A model generated the notes under the pieces. The model was not told where the DNA came from, made no database searches, and was given only the letters and a program-made list of their open reading frames with translations. The position numbers and the translations under genes were made by a program. Shown here piece after piece: positions 40,595-50,794 of a DNA stretch of 64,000 nt. Numbering within the stretch: the stretch's first letter is position 1; every line of letters begins with the position of its first letter. The DNA is from Pomphorhynchus laevis. Taxonomy: Eukaryota > Acanthocephala > Palaeacanthocephala > Echinorhynchida > Pomphorhynchidae. The stretch lies in the NCBI GenBank assembly GCA_012934845.2, contig WNNJ02002717.1:558001-622000 (forward strand). The letters run 5' to 3'.

Positions 40595-42085
40595 GCGTCA
40601 ACTCGCCACAAGGCTTTTGTAAAAAATTTAACCCTTATATGGAATTTAATATTATAAATAGTCAGCGGGTAGGAAAGTTGTTTTGCCACAACAATTATAT
40701 CTGCACAATGTCAAGTTCATCGGATTCAATTGTAGAATGGAGGCGTCAAGATCGAAAGTGTTAGGATATTTGGTTGTAGAACATAACCTAAGGATTCTAG
40801 AGATCACTCCCACTTTTCACAAGCTTCGAAAATTGAAAAGCTAAGATTTAAAAATGAACCGAAAAGAAGAGCCAGCGAAACTTCGGAACAGTCATGTGAT
40901 ATCATAGTGAGAGCTTTACGAAACTTAGAGGATGATAACTTGAAAAAACATTGTCATCAATTAAGTCAATGAACGATTCAATTAAATACGATAGAAACAA
41001 ATTTACATTTAGTTGAGTTAATAGTGAGGAAAGGTTTGCTATATTTTCACATTACTATAAGAGAAAATATATTGAAAATTCAAGAGTTTGTCTTACTGAT
41101 GAAACATTAAGGGCCGCTCCTCCTAGATTCTATCAAATTTTGATTATATATAGTGAAATATTTGGAAGATTTTATCCCACTATATATATTTTGATGACTG
41201 GGAAATCAGAAGCGCTTTATGGTAAAGTTTTAACCCTGTAAAAGTTTATTTTCATTTGAACCTCAAAATATAGTTTGTGACTTAGAATTAGCATTTTAAA
41301 AAGAAATAAAAGTATCAACGTTGAATGTTTCTCTTTCACTTTAGCCAATATATACGGAGAAAGGTCAGAACATCTGACAATAAAATATAAATAGTGCATA
41401 AACTTCAGAAATACAATTAAATATCTAGTTCTCTCTTTTATGTCCGTGGGTAAAATTCATATCTTTTATGGATTAATCAAAAAATTTTGAAAAATAATGT
41501 CGATTCAGATGTGACAGGTTTATTTAATTATTTTGAAACAAACTATTTAGATACTGAAAACCTAGATGAGCCCAACAAAAAACCTTTATTTGAATCTAAA
41601 TTTTGGAATGTTAATCTAAGGGTTTCTTCAAACGTCCCGAGAACAACCAGGTGTGCTGAGACTTGGCACAGAAGTTTTAAATTTTCGAACTCATGTTGAA
41701 AATCCGAATATTGCACAATTTATAAACGAGGTGTTTGGTGAAGAATAAAAAAAACAAGATTTCAATAATCAGAAGTACAGACGGTTTATTTGAGATTAAC
41801 ACAAATTTAAAAAATAAGAGAAACTTCGTATTATCGTTAGAAATTTTGAGTTTTTGAACTAGTGCTTACCTTGATGTACTCGATAAAACTTTCATATGTA
41901 AGTTCGAAATAAATAATTCTTAATTATTATTCTAAATCTTTACTTTTAAGCATTATTTTTAAAAATATGACTCAAAATTGATTCTAATGTACTAAATAAT
42001 ATCTTAACATTTATAATTTTTTGCGAGTTGACACCTTTTTCAAAATAGCGAGTTGGCGTTAACTCACCATATGGCGAGTTGACGC
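40595..42085 (+). mobile_element. MULE/FLYWCH-type DNA transposon remnant with TIRs
   Basis: Outer ends carry GCGTCAACTCGCCA (40595-40608) and its reverse complement TGGCGAGTTGACGC (42072-42085). The right end has further internal copies of the motif (gcgagttg at about 42025 and 42048). Between them lie pieces of a MULE transposase on the plus strand: SKIEKLRFKNEPKRRASETS (about 40835-40895), LTDETLRAAPPRFYQIL (the D of the DDE core, about 41091), FGRFYPTIYILMTGKSEALY, and KFWNVNLRVSSNVPRTTRCA, then ETWHRSF and PNIAQFINEVF near 41600-41745. These blocks and their order match FLYWCH-MULE transposases of invertebrates. Several frameshifts. Confidence 0.7.
40835..41748 (+). pseudogene. MULE-type transposase, broken
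   Basis: Readable in three frames: a pre-core segment with KRRASETSEQSCDIIVRALR; the first catalytic Asp block LTDETLRAAPP and the IYSEIFGRFYPTIYIL segment that leads to the second; and a C-terminal block FWNVNLRV...PRTTRCAETWHRSF. Large parts (the second Asp and the catalytic Glu regions) are lost or unreadable between 41240 and 41480. Upstream sequence near 40730-40830 may be the decayed FLYWCH zinc finger. Confidence 0.6.
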
Positions 42086-42089
42086 TACC

Positions 42090-42172
42090 CCCATTCCCAG
42101 TATCCTTTTTGTCTTAGCACATGTAACACAATTTTATCAAATTCAATAAAATAATTGAATTTTAAAATGTTA
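42090..42172. repeat. ~80-bp direct repeat flanking the MULE, right copy
   Basis: Partner of 40510-40587. It follows the right TIR after five bases and runs directly into the satellite array. Confidence 0.8.
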
Positions 42173-42189
42173 TATATACTAATGTATTA

Positions 42190-44100
42190 TTTTTTGTAAA
42201 ACATGTAAGCCAGACGCGAAAGAATGACGAATGCCGTTTCGTCATCACAATGACTCATCAGTGCCAGATTCTACTGGATGCAGAGGAGGACTGACAGACG
42301 GCAATCAATTAATGAATCAATGTAAATGATATACTAGAAAATTACTAGTAGCATCATCGAGTACTAAATCAGTACTACAGCTTCATCAAAAATGATCATT
42401 AGCAAAAGCACTGGCAAATGCCAGCGCAGGTCTCTTTAATATCGGCTAACTTTTATTTAAGGAGAGTGAGACCATTCCGCGTGAATTTCTTGTAAAACAT
42501 GTAAGCCAGACGCGAAAGAATGACGAATGCCGTTTCGTCATCACAATGACTCACCAGTGCCAGATTCTACTGGATGCAGAGGAGGACTGACAGACGGCAA
42601 TCAATGAATGAATCAATGTGAATGATGTACTAGAAAATTACTAGTAACATCATCGAGTACTAAATCAGTACTACAGCTTCATCAAAAATGATCATTAGCA
42701 AAAGCACTGGCAAATGCCAGCGCAGGTCTCTTTAATATCGGCTAACTTTTATTTAAGGAGAGTGAGACCATTCCGCGTGAATTTCTTGTAAAACATGTAA
42801 GCCAGACGCGAAAGAATGACGAATGCCGTTTCGTCATCACAATGACTCATCAGTGTCAGATCCCTCCCACTACTGAATGCAGAGGAGGACTGGCAGACGG
42901 CAATCAATGAATGAATCAATGTGAATGATGTACTAGAAAATTACTAGTAACATCATCGAGTACTAAATCAGTACTACAGCTTCATCAAAAATGATCATTA
43001 GCAAAAGCACTGGCAAATGCCAGCGCAGGTTTCCTTAATATCGGCTAACTTTTATTTAAGGAGAGTGAGACCATTCCGCGTGAATTTCTTGTAAAACATG
43101 TAAGCCAGACGCGAAAGAATGACGAATGCCGTTTCGTCATCACAATGACTCACCAGTGCCAGATTCTACTGGATGCAGAGGAGGACTGACAGACGGCAAT
43201 CAATGAATGAATCAATGTGAATGATGTACTAGAAAATTACTAGTAACATCATCGAGTACTAAATCAGTACTACAGCTTCATCAAAAATGATCATTAGCAA
43301 AAGCACTGGCAAATGCCAGCGCAGGTCTCTTTAATATCGGCTAACTTTTATTTAAGGAGAGTGAGACCATTCCGCGTGAATTTCTTGTAAAACATGTAAG
43401 CCAGACGCGAAAGAATGACGAATGCCGTTTCGTCATCACAATGACTCATCAGTGTCAGATCCATTTCACTACTGAATGCAGAGGAGGACTGGCAGACGGC
43501 AATCAATGAATAAATCAATGTGAATAATGCACTAGAAAATTTTCTAGTATCATCATAGAATACTAAATCAGTACTACAGCTTCACCAAAAAGGATCATTA
43601 GCAAAAGCACTGCAAATGCCAGAGCAGGTCTCTTTAATATCGGCTAACTTTTATCATGAATTTAAAGAGTGAGACCATTCCGCGTGAATTTCTTGTAAAA
43701 CATGTAAGCCAGACGCGAAAGAATGACGAATGCCGTTTCGTCATCACAATGACTCATCAGTGCCAGATTCTACTGGATGCAGAGGAGGACTGGCAGACGG
43801 CAATCAATAAATAAATCAATGTGAATGATGTACTAGAAAATTACTAGTAACATCATCGAGTACTAAATCAGTACTACAGCTTTACCAAAAATGATCATAA
43901 GCAAAAGCACTGGCAAATGCCAGCGCAGGTCTCTTTAATAGCGGCTAACTTTTATTCAAGGAGAGTGAGACCATTCCGCGTGAATTTCTTGTAAAACATG
44001 TAAGCCAGACGCGAAAGAATGACGAATGCCGTTTCGTCATCACATTGAATCATCAGTGCCAGATCCCTCCCACTACTGGATGCAGAGGAGGACTGGCAGT
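42190..44100 (+). repeat. Satellite array, ~296-bp unit, seven copies
   Basis: Units beginning tgtaaaacatgtaagccaga start at 42195, 42491, 42787, 43090, 43386, 43694 and 43990 (spacings 296, 296, 303, 296, 308, 296), with the last copy cut short at about 44095. Identity between neighbours is very high. Units differ mainly at one variable segment (gccagattctactgga versus gtcagatccctcccactactga). Units of the two variants alternate from 42.5 kb on. The unit is less AT-rich than the surroundings and includes several short palindromes such as GTACTAAATCAGTAC and CTAGAAAATTACTAG. Confidence 0.93.
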
Positions 44101-44132
44101 CCTCCTCTGCATCCAGTAGTGGGAGGGATCTG
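44060..44132. repeat. Perfect palindrome, 36-bp arms, 1-base centre
   Basis: 44060-44095 is the exact reverse complement of 44097-44132 with a single G at 44096. The left arm is satellite sequence (the ccctcccactactgga variant); the right arm starts the 23-bp minisatellite. It joins the two arrays in inverted orientation. Confidence 0.93.
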
Positions 44133-44338
44133 CATCCAGTAGTGGGAGGGATCTGCATCCAGTAGTGGGAGGGATCTGCATCCAGTAGTGGGAGGGATCT
44201 GCATCCAGTAGTGGGAGGGATCTGCATCCAGTAGTGGGAGGGATCTGCATCCAGTAGTGGGAGGGATCTGCATCCAGTAGTGGGAGGGATCTGCATCCAG
44301 TAGTGGGAGGGATCTGCATCCAGTAGTGGGGGGGGCCT
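44109..44338 (+). repeat. 23-bp minisatellite, ten copies
   Basis: gcatccagtagtgggaggga plus tct is repeated at 44109, 44132, 44155 and so on every 23 bp to 44316, the last copy decaying into ggggggcctctgc. The unit is the reverse complement of the satellite segment immediately to its left, so the minisatellite arose by amplification of an inverted piece of the satellite. Confidence 0.95.
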
Positions 44339-45294
44339 CTGCATAGGAGGGATGTATATTACCTTGTTTAGATTACCTAGAGATATTGCATACACCTTAA
44401 ATATAACCAATATTATGCATACAAAGTATAACTTTTTGTAAATACTTAAAATTCATTTTGTTTGCCTTTTAATAACAAAAGAAAAATTAATTTACAGGAT
44501 ATAATATCTAATCCATATTTTGAATGGTTCTTTAGTATTTGGGATAAATGATAAATGATTTATTCCGATCTGTGTAGGTCGTTTTAAATCTAAATTTTGT
44601 AACCTCATTAATTAAGGGAAAGTTTATCGGGACCTTATACATGCATTTTTGTCACTATGAGTTCTCATTCATTGCAAATGTTTTTACATGATCTCACACA
44701 TTATATAATATTTTGGAAATAGTATAGTGTATTTTTTACCAAAACTTTTAAATAGCATTTAATTTAACAATAATCAGGATATAGACATATATTGAACAAT
44801 AATGATTATCTTATAAAAATAATGATTGGTTGGCATTGAAAAGATTACTCGCAAATGATTACTGATGATTCGAAAACGGATGGAAAACGAATCCATGATG
44901 CTCCGGTGATTCGAAAACGGGTCGTTAATCATGGCTTTACAATCACGATGGCATAGTTCCGCTATGTAGTCCTGTATTTATTGAACGCTATTGTCTTCAT
45001 CAATTTGACAAGTTCGCTGTTCAATCGGGAACATTAAGGAACGAAATTCGGTCCCTCGATGCTTACACTGTCTGTATATTGGGAGAGCTTTATATTGCTG
45101 TAGAAATTTAAATGCTGTTAAAACTTGGGAGTGAATTGGATTGAGCTTAAGCGTTGAATACGCATATATCGAAGTATGTTCGATCAGATGCTTTTCTATT
45201 GAGTCCTTGACAATAAACATTCAAATGGCCTTGCAATATTTTGTTGTTTCGGGGCTTTGAAACAAAATTACGTCATCTAGCTTTTACAGGATTG
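44339..45294. other. Spacer; possible extension of the adjacent retroelement
   Basis: Mostly AT-rich. A minus-strand open stretch at 44978-45220 (80 codons, with HTSIYAYSTLKLNPIHSQVL) lies just downstream of the family D module and could be its continuation, but similarity is not evident. A short direct repeat (gattcgaaaacggatg / gattcgaaaacgggtc) occurs at about 44866-44925. Confidence 0.35.
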
Positions 45295-45500
45295 GTCATA
45301 CTGGGAATAACATGTCGGTAAGTGTATTACGAAAGCAATTATGTCTGATGATAGTAACAACTCCATTTGGGCATAATAACTTATGTTCTGCTGATAACAT
45401 TACTCCACACTTGCATAAACCAATGTGTTTGGGTGTCCATCCATATCTAGCTGTATTCGATTGAATAAATGCTTCTTTGCATAGATGGTGCTCTGCGAAT
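45295..45500 (-). mobile_element. Family D retroelement C-terminal module, copy 1
   Basis: The minus strand reads EAFIQSNTARYGWTPKHIGL, then CKCGVMLSAEHKLLC, then NGVVTIIRHNCFRNTLTDML. The pattern RYxW...CxCG...EHxLxC...GG/GV...RHNxxRxxL is the recurrent Cys/His and RHN module found near the C-terminus of a widespread group of invertebrate retroelement proteins with a restriction-like endonuclease fold. The frame is open over this stretch and then stops. The same module recurs at 50.8-51.3 kb. Confidence 0.6.
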
Positions 45501-45915
45501 TAAAAGGGGGCGCACCGAAATCCGTCAAGGTTTTCTTTCTTTTGCTGTCTTGCAATTATAATTGCATGACCACCTCATAACGATTTCGTGTCACTAACGT
45601 GATTTCCAAATGGTAAGTCCGTACTTTGTGAATGTCCTTAGTAGTTTAGTTTTCTACATGAATTGATAATCCAAAGTTGTCCGGGTCGTGTTAAATTAGA
45701 CAACAAGTTAAATACTATTACGTTAGAATAATAATATATAAAACAAATGCTCTTATTATCTTGGGCAAGTATTTATTATGATCAACGTTTTTTATTGAAC
45801 CTAGTAGTCGAAAAAGTGCATTTTATAGTTGACAAAATTAACAAAATAAACTTCATTTTCAATTCAGGTATTCTTTACAAATTAGTAGATACTTCGCGTT
45901 GTGCTTCATTTTACA
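45501..45915. other. Upstream region of the PPR gene
   Basis: AT-rich; the start codon at 45916 is the first ATG of the long frame. No clear promoter element. A caattcag (about 45861-45868) could be a splice acceptor for an upstream non-coding exon. Confidence 0.35.
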
Positions 45916-47304
45916 ATGAGCGCTTTTAGACGAATTGTTTCCAAAAGCTTATCAGAATGCATTGAATTGCTTGATCGCAATGCAAGGAAGCGGGGATGGG
46001 TACAGCTTGACTTGGTTGAACATGCTTATAATGCAATGATGAATGAAAATAATTTTAATCAAGAGTATGCACTAATGCTAATACGATGTTGTGGGTCGTT
46101 ACTCATAAAGGAGATAATGGATACGAGACAAACGTTCGCAGAGAAAATGTTCTCCGACTTAAGAAATTGCCTGCCTGGCGGTTTCCAGCTTGTTCATTTA
46201 AACTCGCTCTTACGAGTTGGGTTACAAAACAAGAGGCCACATTGGACGCAAATAGGACCTCAAACGATACTAGATACCGTAAATGAGCAAAACATCAAAA
46301 CAAACGATCTATTCTGGCGTTTGATGTTGGAGTGGTATTGTCTTGACGGCGATAATAAAAATGCATTGCAAGCGTTAAGCAAGATGAAAAGTCGCCCGGT
46401 TAATAAAGTGTACAATCTTCTGGCTTATTGTTACATTACTAATAATAATTTAAATGAAGCCAAAGCCATTCTAGAAGAGCAAGAGCAGTCCATTGAACTT
46501 GATAATCTTGGTATGGTTATGCGCGTATTACTTCAAGCTGAAAAGGACTCAGATGACGAGGGTGCCTCTCGACTGCTCGACTCTTATTCTGTAAATTACG
46601 ATCACATTTCACCACTAGCAGATAAGACATATCTTCCATTGTCTTTTCTATTACAACATTCAGTATTAAAAAACTATAATAACTTGTTAAACAGGGGTAT
46701 CTCGTTTATCAGTAATCATAGTTGGCCAATTTTACCTTTAAGTCTTAGCATATTGGAAATTTGCCAGCAACTAACTGCAAGTCAACATTCGAAGGAGGCT
46801 GATAAACTAATTCTTGCGTTTCCAAGTAACTTAGATATTATAAATTGGAGATTCCTGATAGATACATACATTCATCACGTCATTGTTTACAATACAGATT
46901 ATAAATCATTATGTTTGCACATGTCCAATCGTGATCACCTTACTCAGGGTTTCTATTGCTTCCATTCTGTACTTAGAGAAGCTATGCTCGGATTTAGCAG
47001 AACCCAAATTCCGTGCAATCCTAACAACTATCTATATTGGTTTGTTGAGCAGAATCAATATAAATTAAAGCAACATTATTTATATCCATTTTTGAGATCA
47101 TATAATACTCATCTTGATGAATTGGTTTCGTTTGCATTGGAATATTTTGGTAAAAATCTAACTGATGACATTAACTTTTTAAGATTAACCGTCCTTGCAA
47201 TGATGAAACAGGGCCGACCGTATAATGAAATTCAAAATACCTTATATCAGTTTAATTGCCTTTGCGATATTAATAATATTCTCAGCGAACAATCCGACTT
47301 TTAA
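45916..47304 (+). CDS. LRPPRC: LRPPRC-like pentatricopeptide-repeat protein, intronless, short
   Basis: Single open frame of 462 codons from ATG 45916 (acaATGagc). The N-terminus has SECIELLDRNARKRGWVQ; then ALMLIRCCGSLL and FQLVHLNSLLRVGLQNK, matching the conserved LLRCCG and FNxLLxVYLQN blocks of metazoan LRPPRC (Bsf in flies). Residues ~130-215 form PPR-like helix pairs (DLFWRLMLEWYCLDGDNKNA; VYNLLAYCYITNNNLNEAKA). LRPPRC proteins bind and stabilise mitochondrial mRNAs together with SLIRP. Full-length relatives have ~1300-1400 residues, so this corresponds to roughly the N-terminal third plus a divergent helical tail. It may be a short paralogue. The Arg/Ser-rich start (MSAFRRIVSKSL) could serve as a mitochondrial presequence. 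No frameshift, so likely functional. Confidence 0.72.
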   Translation: MSAFRRIVSKSLSECIELLDRNARKRGWVQLDLVEHAYNAMMNENNFNQEYALMLIRCCGSLLIKEIMDTRQTFAEKMFSDLRNCLPGGFQLVHLNSLLRVGLQNKRPHWTQIGPQTILDTVNEQNIKTNDLFWRLMLEWYCLDGDNKNALQALSKMKSRPVNKVYNLLAYCYITNNNLNEAKAILEEQEQSIELDNLGMVMRVLLQAEKDSDDEGASRLLDSYSVNYDHISPLADKTYLPLSFLLQHSVLKNYNNLLNRGISFISNHSWPILPLSLSILEICQQLTASQHSKEADKLILAFPSNLDIINWRFLIDTYIHHVIVYNTDYKSLCLHMSNRDHLTQGFYCFHSVLREAMLGFSRTQIPCNPNNYLYWFVEQNQYKLKQHYLYPFLRSYNTHLDELVSFALEYFGKNLTDDINFLRLTVLAMMKQGRPYNEIQNTLYQFNCLCDINNILSEQSDF

Positions 47305-47524
47305 ATGATGCTGTGCATATTGATTTTCTGACTTTATTCGTAACAAAACATCTCATGTAATGAAAATTACTTGTGTTATGATTAATTTACCTGATATTTA
47401 TGACATTTGCATTCCCATATTACATAAATTTAATAATTCTAAAATTTAGTTAATTATTTAAATTATTTAACTTACCAATTACCCATAAAACCTGATTTTA
47501 TTAATCAAATTTATATAATTAAAT
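47305..47524. other. 3' flank of the PPR gene
   Basis: AT-rich; no canonical AATAAA close to the stop was found, though ATTAAA/AATAAT-like variants are abundant. Confidence 0.35.
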
Positions 47525-47830
47525 CAGCAAACTGAGTCTGCGTATTTTATACGATAAGATTTTATATAAGATTTATAAATCTTATCTATTTATTTAGATA
47601 AGATAAATAAATATATATCTTATATTTATTTATCTCTATTTATTTATCTTATAAGATAAATAAATAGATAATCTTATCTAAATAAATAGATAAGATTTAT
47701 ATTATATAAGATTATATAATATAATATGTTACTTATTATATATTTTATACAATTTATATTTATATCAAGTTAACATTTATAATTGAAATTAAATATAAGA
47801 GTCAATTGTAATGAATTAAATAATAAATAA
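47525..47830 (+). repeat. Repeat R, copy 3, with an internal AT palindrome expansion
   Basis: Starts cagcaaactgagtctgcgta and has the ttaacatttataattgaaat and agtcaattgtaatgaattaa blocks. Between them, 47550-47720 is expanded into overlapping palindromes built of ataagat/tatttatttatct words, able to form a long AT-rich cruciform. Confidence 0.68.
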
Positions 47831-47867
47831 TAGTCAGGTTGAACTGCTATAATTATATATAATTATA

Positions 47868-48030
47868 TAATATTACGTATTTTATACAAATAAAGATAAA
47901 TAATAAATAATTATATAAGATTTTATACAATTTATATTTATATCAACTTAACATTTATAATTGAAATTTAAAGTAAAAGTCAATTTTTATGAATTGAATA
48001 ATAAATAACAATCGATGTATCAGAATACAT
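47868..48030 (+). repeat. Repeat R, copy 4, partial
   Basis: Has attacgtattttatac, aagattttatacaatttata, caatttttatgaattgaata and gatgtatcagaatac in the same order as the other copies. The ctgagtct start block and the final aggtcat are missing. Confidence 0.65.
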
Positions 48031-48738
48031 GGATAAAAATTAACATATATCGATCGCTATAAATTGAGTATTAGCGATACCCGAAGATGGTCAACCAAAC
48101 CTCTAGGTTTTTGGTAAAAATTATAATGGATCATATAATTGTCGGATTATTTAATTGCGTGTTTGATGTCTTAGATCGTCTTAGGCGCCAACATCATAAT
48201 GTCAGCTTCCAAATGAGGCATATTTGTAAAGAAGGAGGTTAGCTGACCATTTAACTTATGTTGGCGTTTACATTTCAATTTACATTCAATTTATGCTTAC
48301 TTTATCAACATCATCCATACTATTTATTAATTATTTACTTTCACTCTGGTCTGTTCATCAAGAATTGATTCGCAAAATCAATTATGAACTTTGAATGAAC
48401 TTCAACAAATGTTAGAATGCGCTAGAACTGAGACAGTTCGATTTAGCTTAATATTCAGAGCTTTACGGATGATTTCAACAGAAAGTGCGGACAAGGTTGG
48501 TTAAACTAGCTGACTACCTTCTTTAATCATCTATCTGTTTAATACTTTTGTATATCAAAATGTTTTACATGTTTGTTTTCAAACTGAGTTAGAAGCTTGA
48601 AAATGTTTCATTTGTAAAAAAGCTTTTTGATTGAGCTTTTGATTTTTAATTTTTTATGGCCACCATTTGTTCGCCATAAAAAGTTCGGTGCGTAATAACC
48701 AAATCTTAATTTTAACCGATTTCAAAACACCTAACTTT
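48031..48738. other. Spacer without recognised gene
   Basis: No supported coding frame. A tctttgatg..gatcgtcttaggcgcc patch at about 48150-48250 is less AT-rich but unreadable. Confidence 0.35.
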
Positions 48739-48935
48739 ATCGGATAACTGGGTCTATTTATACGATATATAAATTAAAATAAGATTTTATACAATTTATA
48801 TCAAATTAAAATTTTAAATTGAAATTTAAAATAAAAATCAATTTTTATGAATTTAATGATAAATAACATACGTTGTATCATAATAAGGATTAGAGGTCAT
48901 CAGGAGAAACTGATATGCTATCAGGTTTCAACAAA
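48739..48935 (+). repeat. Repeat R, copy 5
   Basis: cggataactgggtctattta at the start, tatcaaattaaaattttaaa in the middle, caatttttatgaatttaatg, then aaggattagaggtcatcagg and a tail gctatcaggtttcaac. The tail after the ggtcatcaggag word is shared with the 55.5-kb copy, so the repeat extends to about ...atcaggttt. Confidence 0.75.
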
Positions 48936-50794
48936 TATGTTTTTAAAAATAAGAACAGCGCTTAAAATACAAACTTTTCAGACCGATTTAAAACATATTT
49001 GATCTCTGATCCACTGGGTTTATTAAATAATAAATATTGATATATAACGCTTTCAAATAAACAAAATAAATGAATATGAAAAACGATTCATGGAAAAATC
49101 ATGATCCATGTGATTTTCACTATTTGATGAAATCCCTTCGAATACCTGAGGCTTTGACAACAACTATTTTAAAAGAGCTCATACTCTAGAATAATGTAAC
49201 ATCTAATTTACAATCTATCTACCAACAATCTCATTGAGCAATTTAACTTTATCAATTTATATTTAACAATTTAAATCGCAAAATTACCTAAATGTAGGCA
49301 ATATACAACGGACATATTATCTAAGAGAATTCTAGTTTTATTAGCTGTCGGAGTCTGTTATTCGGCCAAACACATAGCTGGACATTAGTACTAATTAAAC
49401 GCTTTAAAGCGTATTGCGTTGTTTTAATATTAATATAGCTTTTAATTAAAAATTAAAAAAGTGTCAAATAAATAAAGTTTATTTTAAATTAAAGGTTAAT
49501 ATAGTAAGAAAAAGAATATCGGTTTTATTGTCTTGACATATAAAATAACTATAATATTTTAGTTTTAATACATATATGTACAACTTTTGTAAAGTGTGAA
49601 TGATCTTATAGAAGAAGCCAGTGGCATAAACTACGTTGCATTTCTGTTTTTAAGACAAAGTGTATCTGTACAACTTTTTCATATCTGTACAAGTTCAATT
49701 TGTACAGCTTTTTCATATCTATTAAGATATACGTATAGTAATTAATATCGGTTATTTTAGAATATTGATGACTAATATTATAATTGCCAAAGTTAAACAT
49801 GCGTATCTACTTTATTATTAAAATCAACTATTGCATCTAAATTATAGAGTAATAATTAATTTGAAGCTGATTTTATCAAATTATATTTTTTTCTAATAAT
49901 ATGTTACTTGATAAATTAGTTAATTAATTTACAAATATTTACAAAATATTTCATTATATTTATAAATAAAACGTAATATTCAAATATGAAACATATATTA
50001 ACATACAATACTTATATATAATATTAATATATGATCTATAATTAATGATAATTAATACAGAATAATTATTATATTTTATATAATGTCATAATATCATAAA
50101 TGAAAAATATAATAAATAGTTTGTAATAATCCATTATTCATAAAGAATCATTGAAACTAGATAAAAGAAAATACTAGTTGTTTTCCTCTTTTCTTTGATC
50201 TAGCTCCAATAATTCTTAAAATATTATAATATTTTATATAGAATGTATTTACTAAACATTTTTTAGCTGAAAAAATTTAAATTTATAATTAAAAAAATAT
50301 GTTAATCATGTAATTTGATTGGAAATTATTTCATCATAATTATTATTCTTATTTCGAGTTCGATTATTCGAAGAATTAAATAACGTATTTTTATTTTATA
50401 TTTATCTAGATCATGCAATTTCCTCGGATATTAAAACTGATTTGGGAAATATTTTTAAAAATTCAAAAAATTAATAATTTGAGGACTTATGCATAAATTA
50501 TTTGTACAAAGCTTTTCATTTAAAAATTAGTTAGTCAAGTTGATCATTAATCACCTCGACGTTTTAATTAAACAACTTAATATTTAGATATAAATGAAAT
50601 ATTTAAATGCTTAACAATTTTAAAGAATTTGTGTGATGTTATAGTTGTAATGGCATGTTTGGTAGTTAAAAGCTTATTTAAAGTAGATAAGATTAAATTC
50701 ATATAAAATATTAAGGTGAGTGATGCATTCGTGATAAGGTGTATTGTGTTTAACCGCCTGTTTATGTGATCACTGCCGTAATACTCTGTCTGAA
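48936..50794. other. AT-rich spacer, no gene seen
   Basis: A short tandem of tatctgtacaactttttcatatctgtaca(agttcaattt)gtacagctttttc occurs at 49662-49720. The open frames here are chance products of this sequence. Confidence 0.4.

Noticed and set aside
43952..44410. Long minus-strand open frames with a 23-residue repeat (MQIPPTTGCRSLPLLDADPS and so on)
   Set aside because: They arise because the 23-bp minisatellite has no stop in any minus-strand frame; 23 is not a multiple of three, so all three frames repeat the same 23 residues. Not a gene.
45901..45915. GTG start for the PPR protein
   Set aside because: A eukaryotic gene should start at ATG; the in-frame ATG at 45916 is five codons further and fits the N-terminus.
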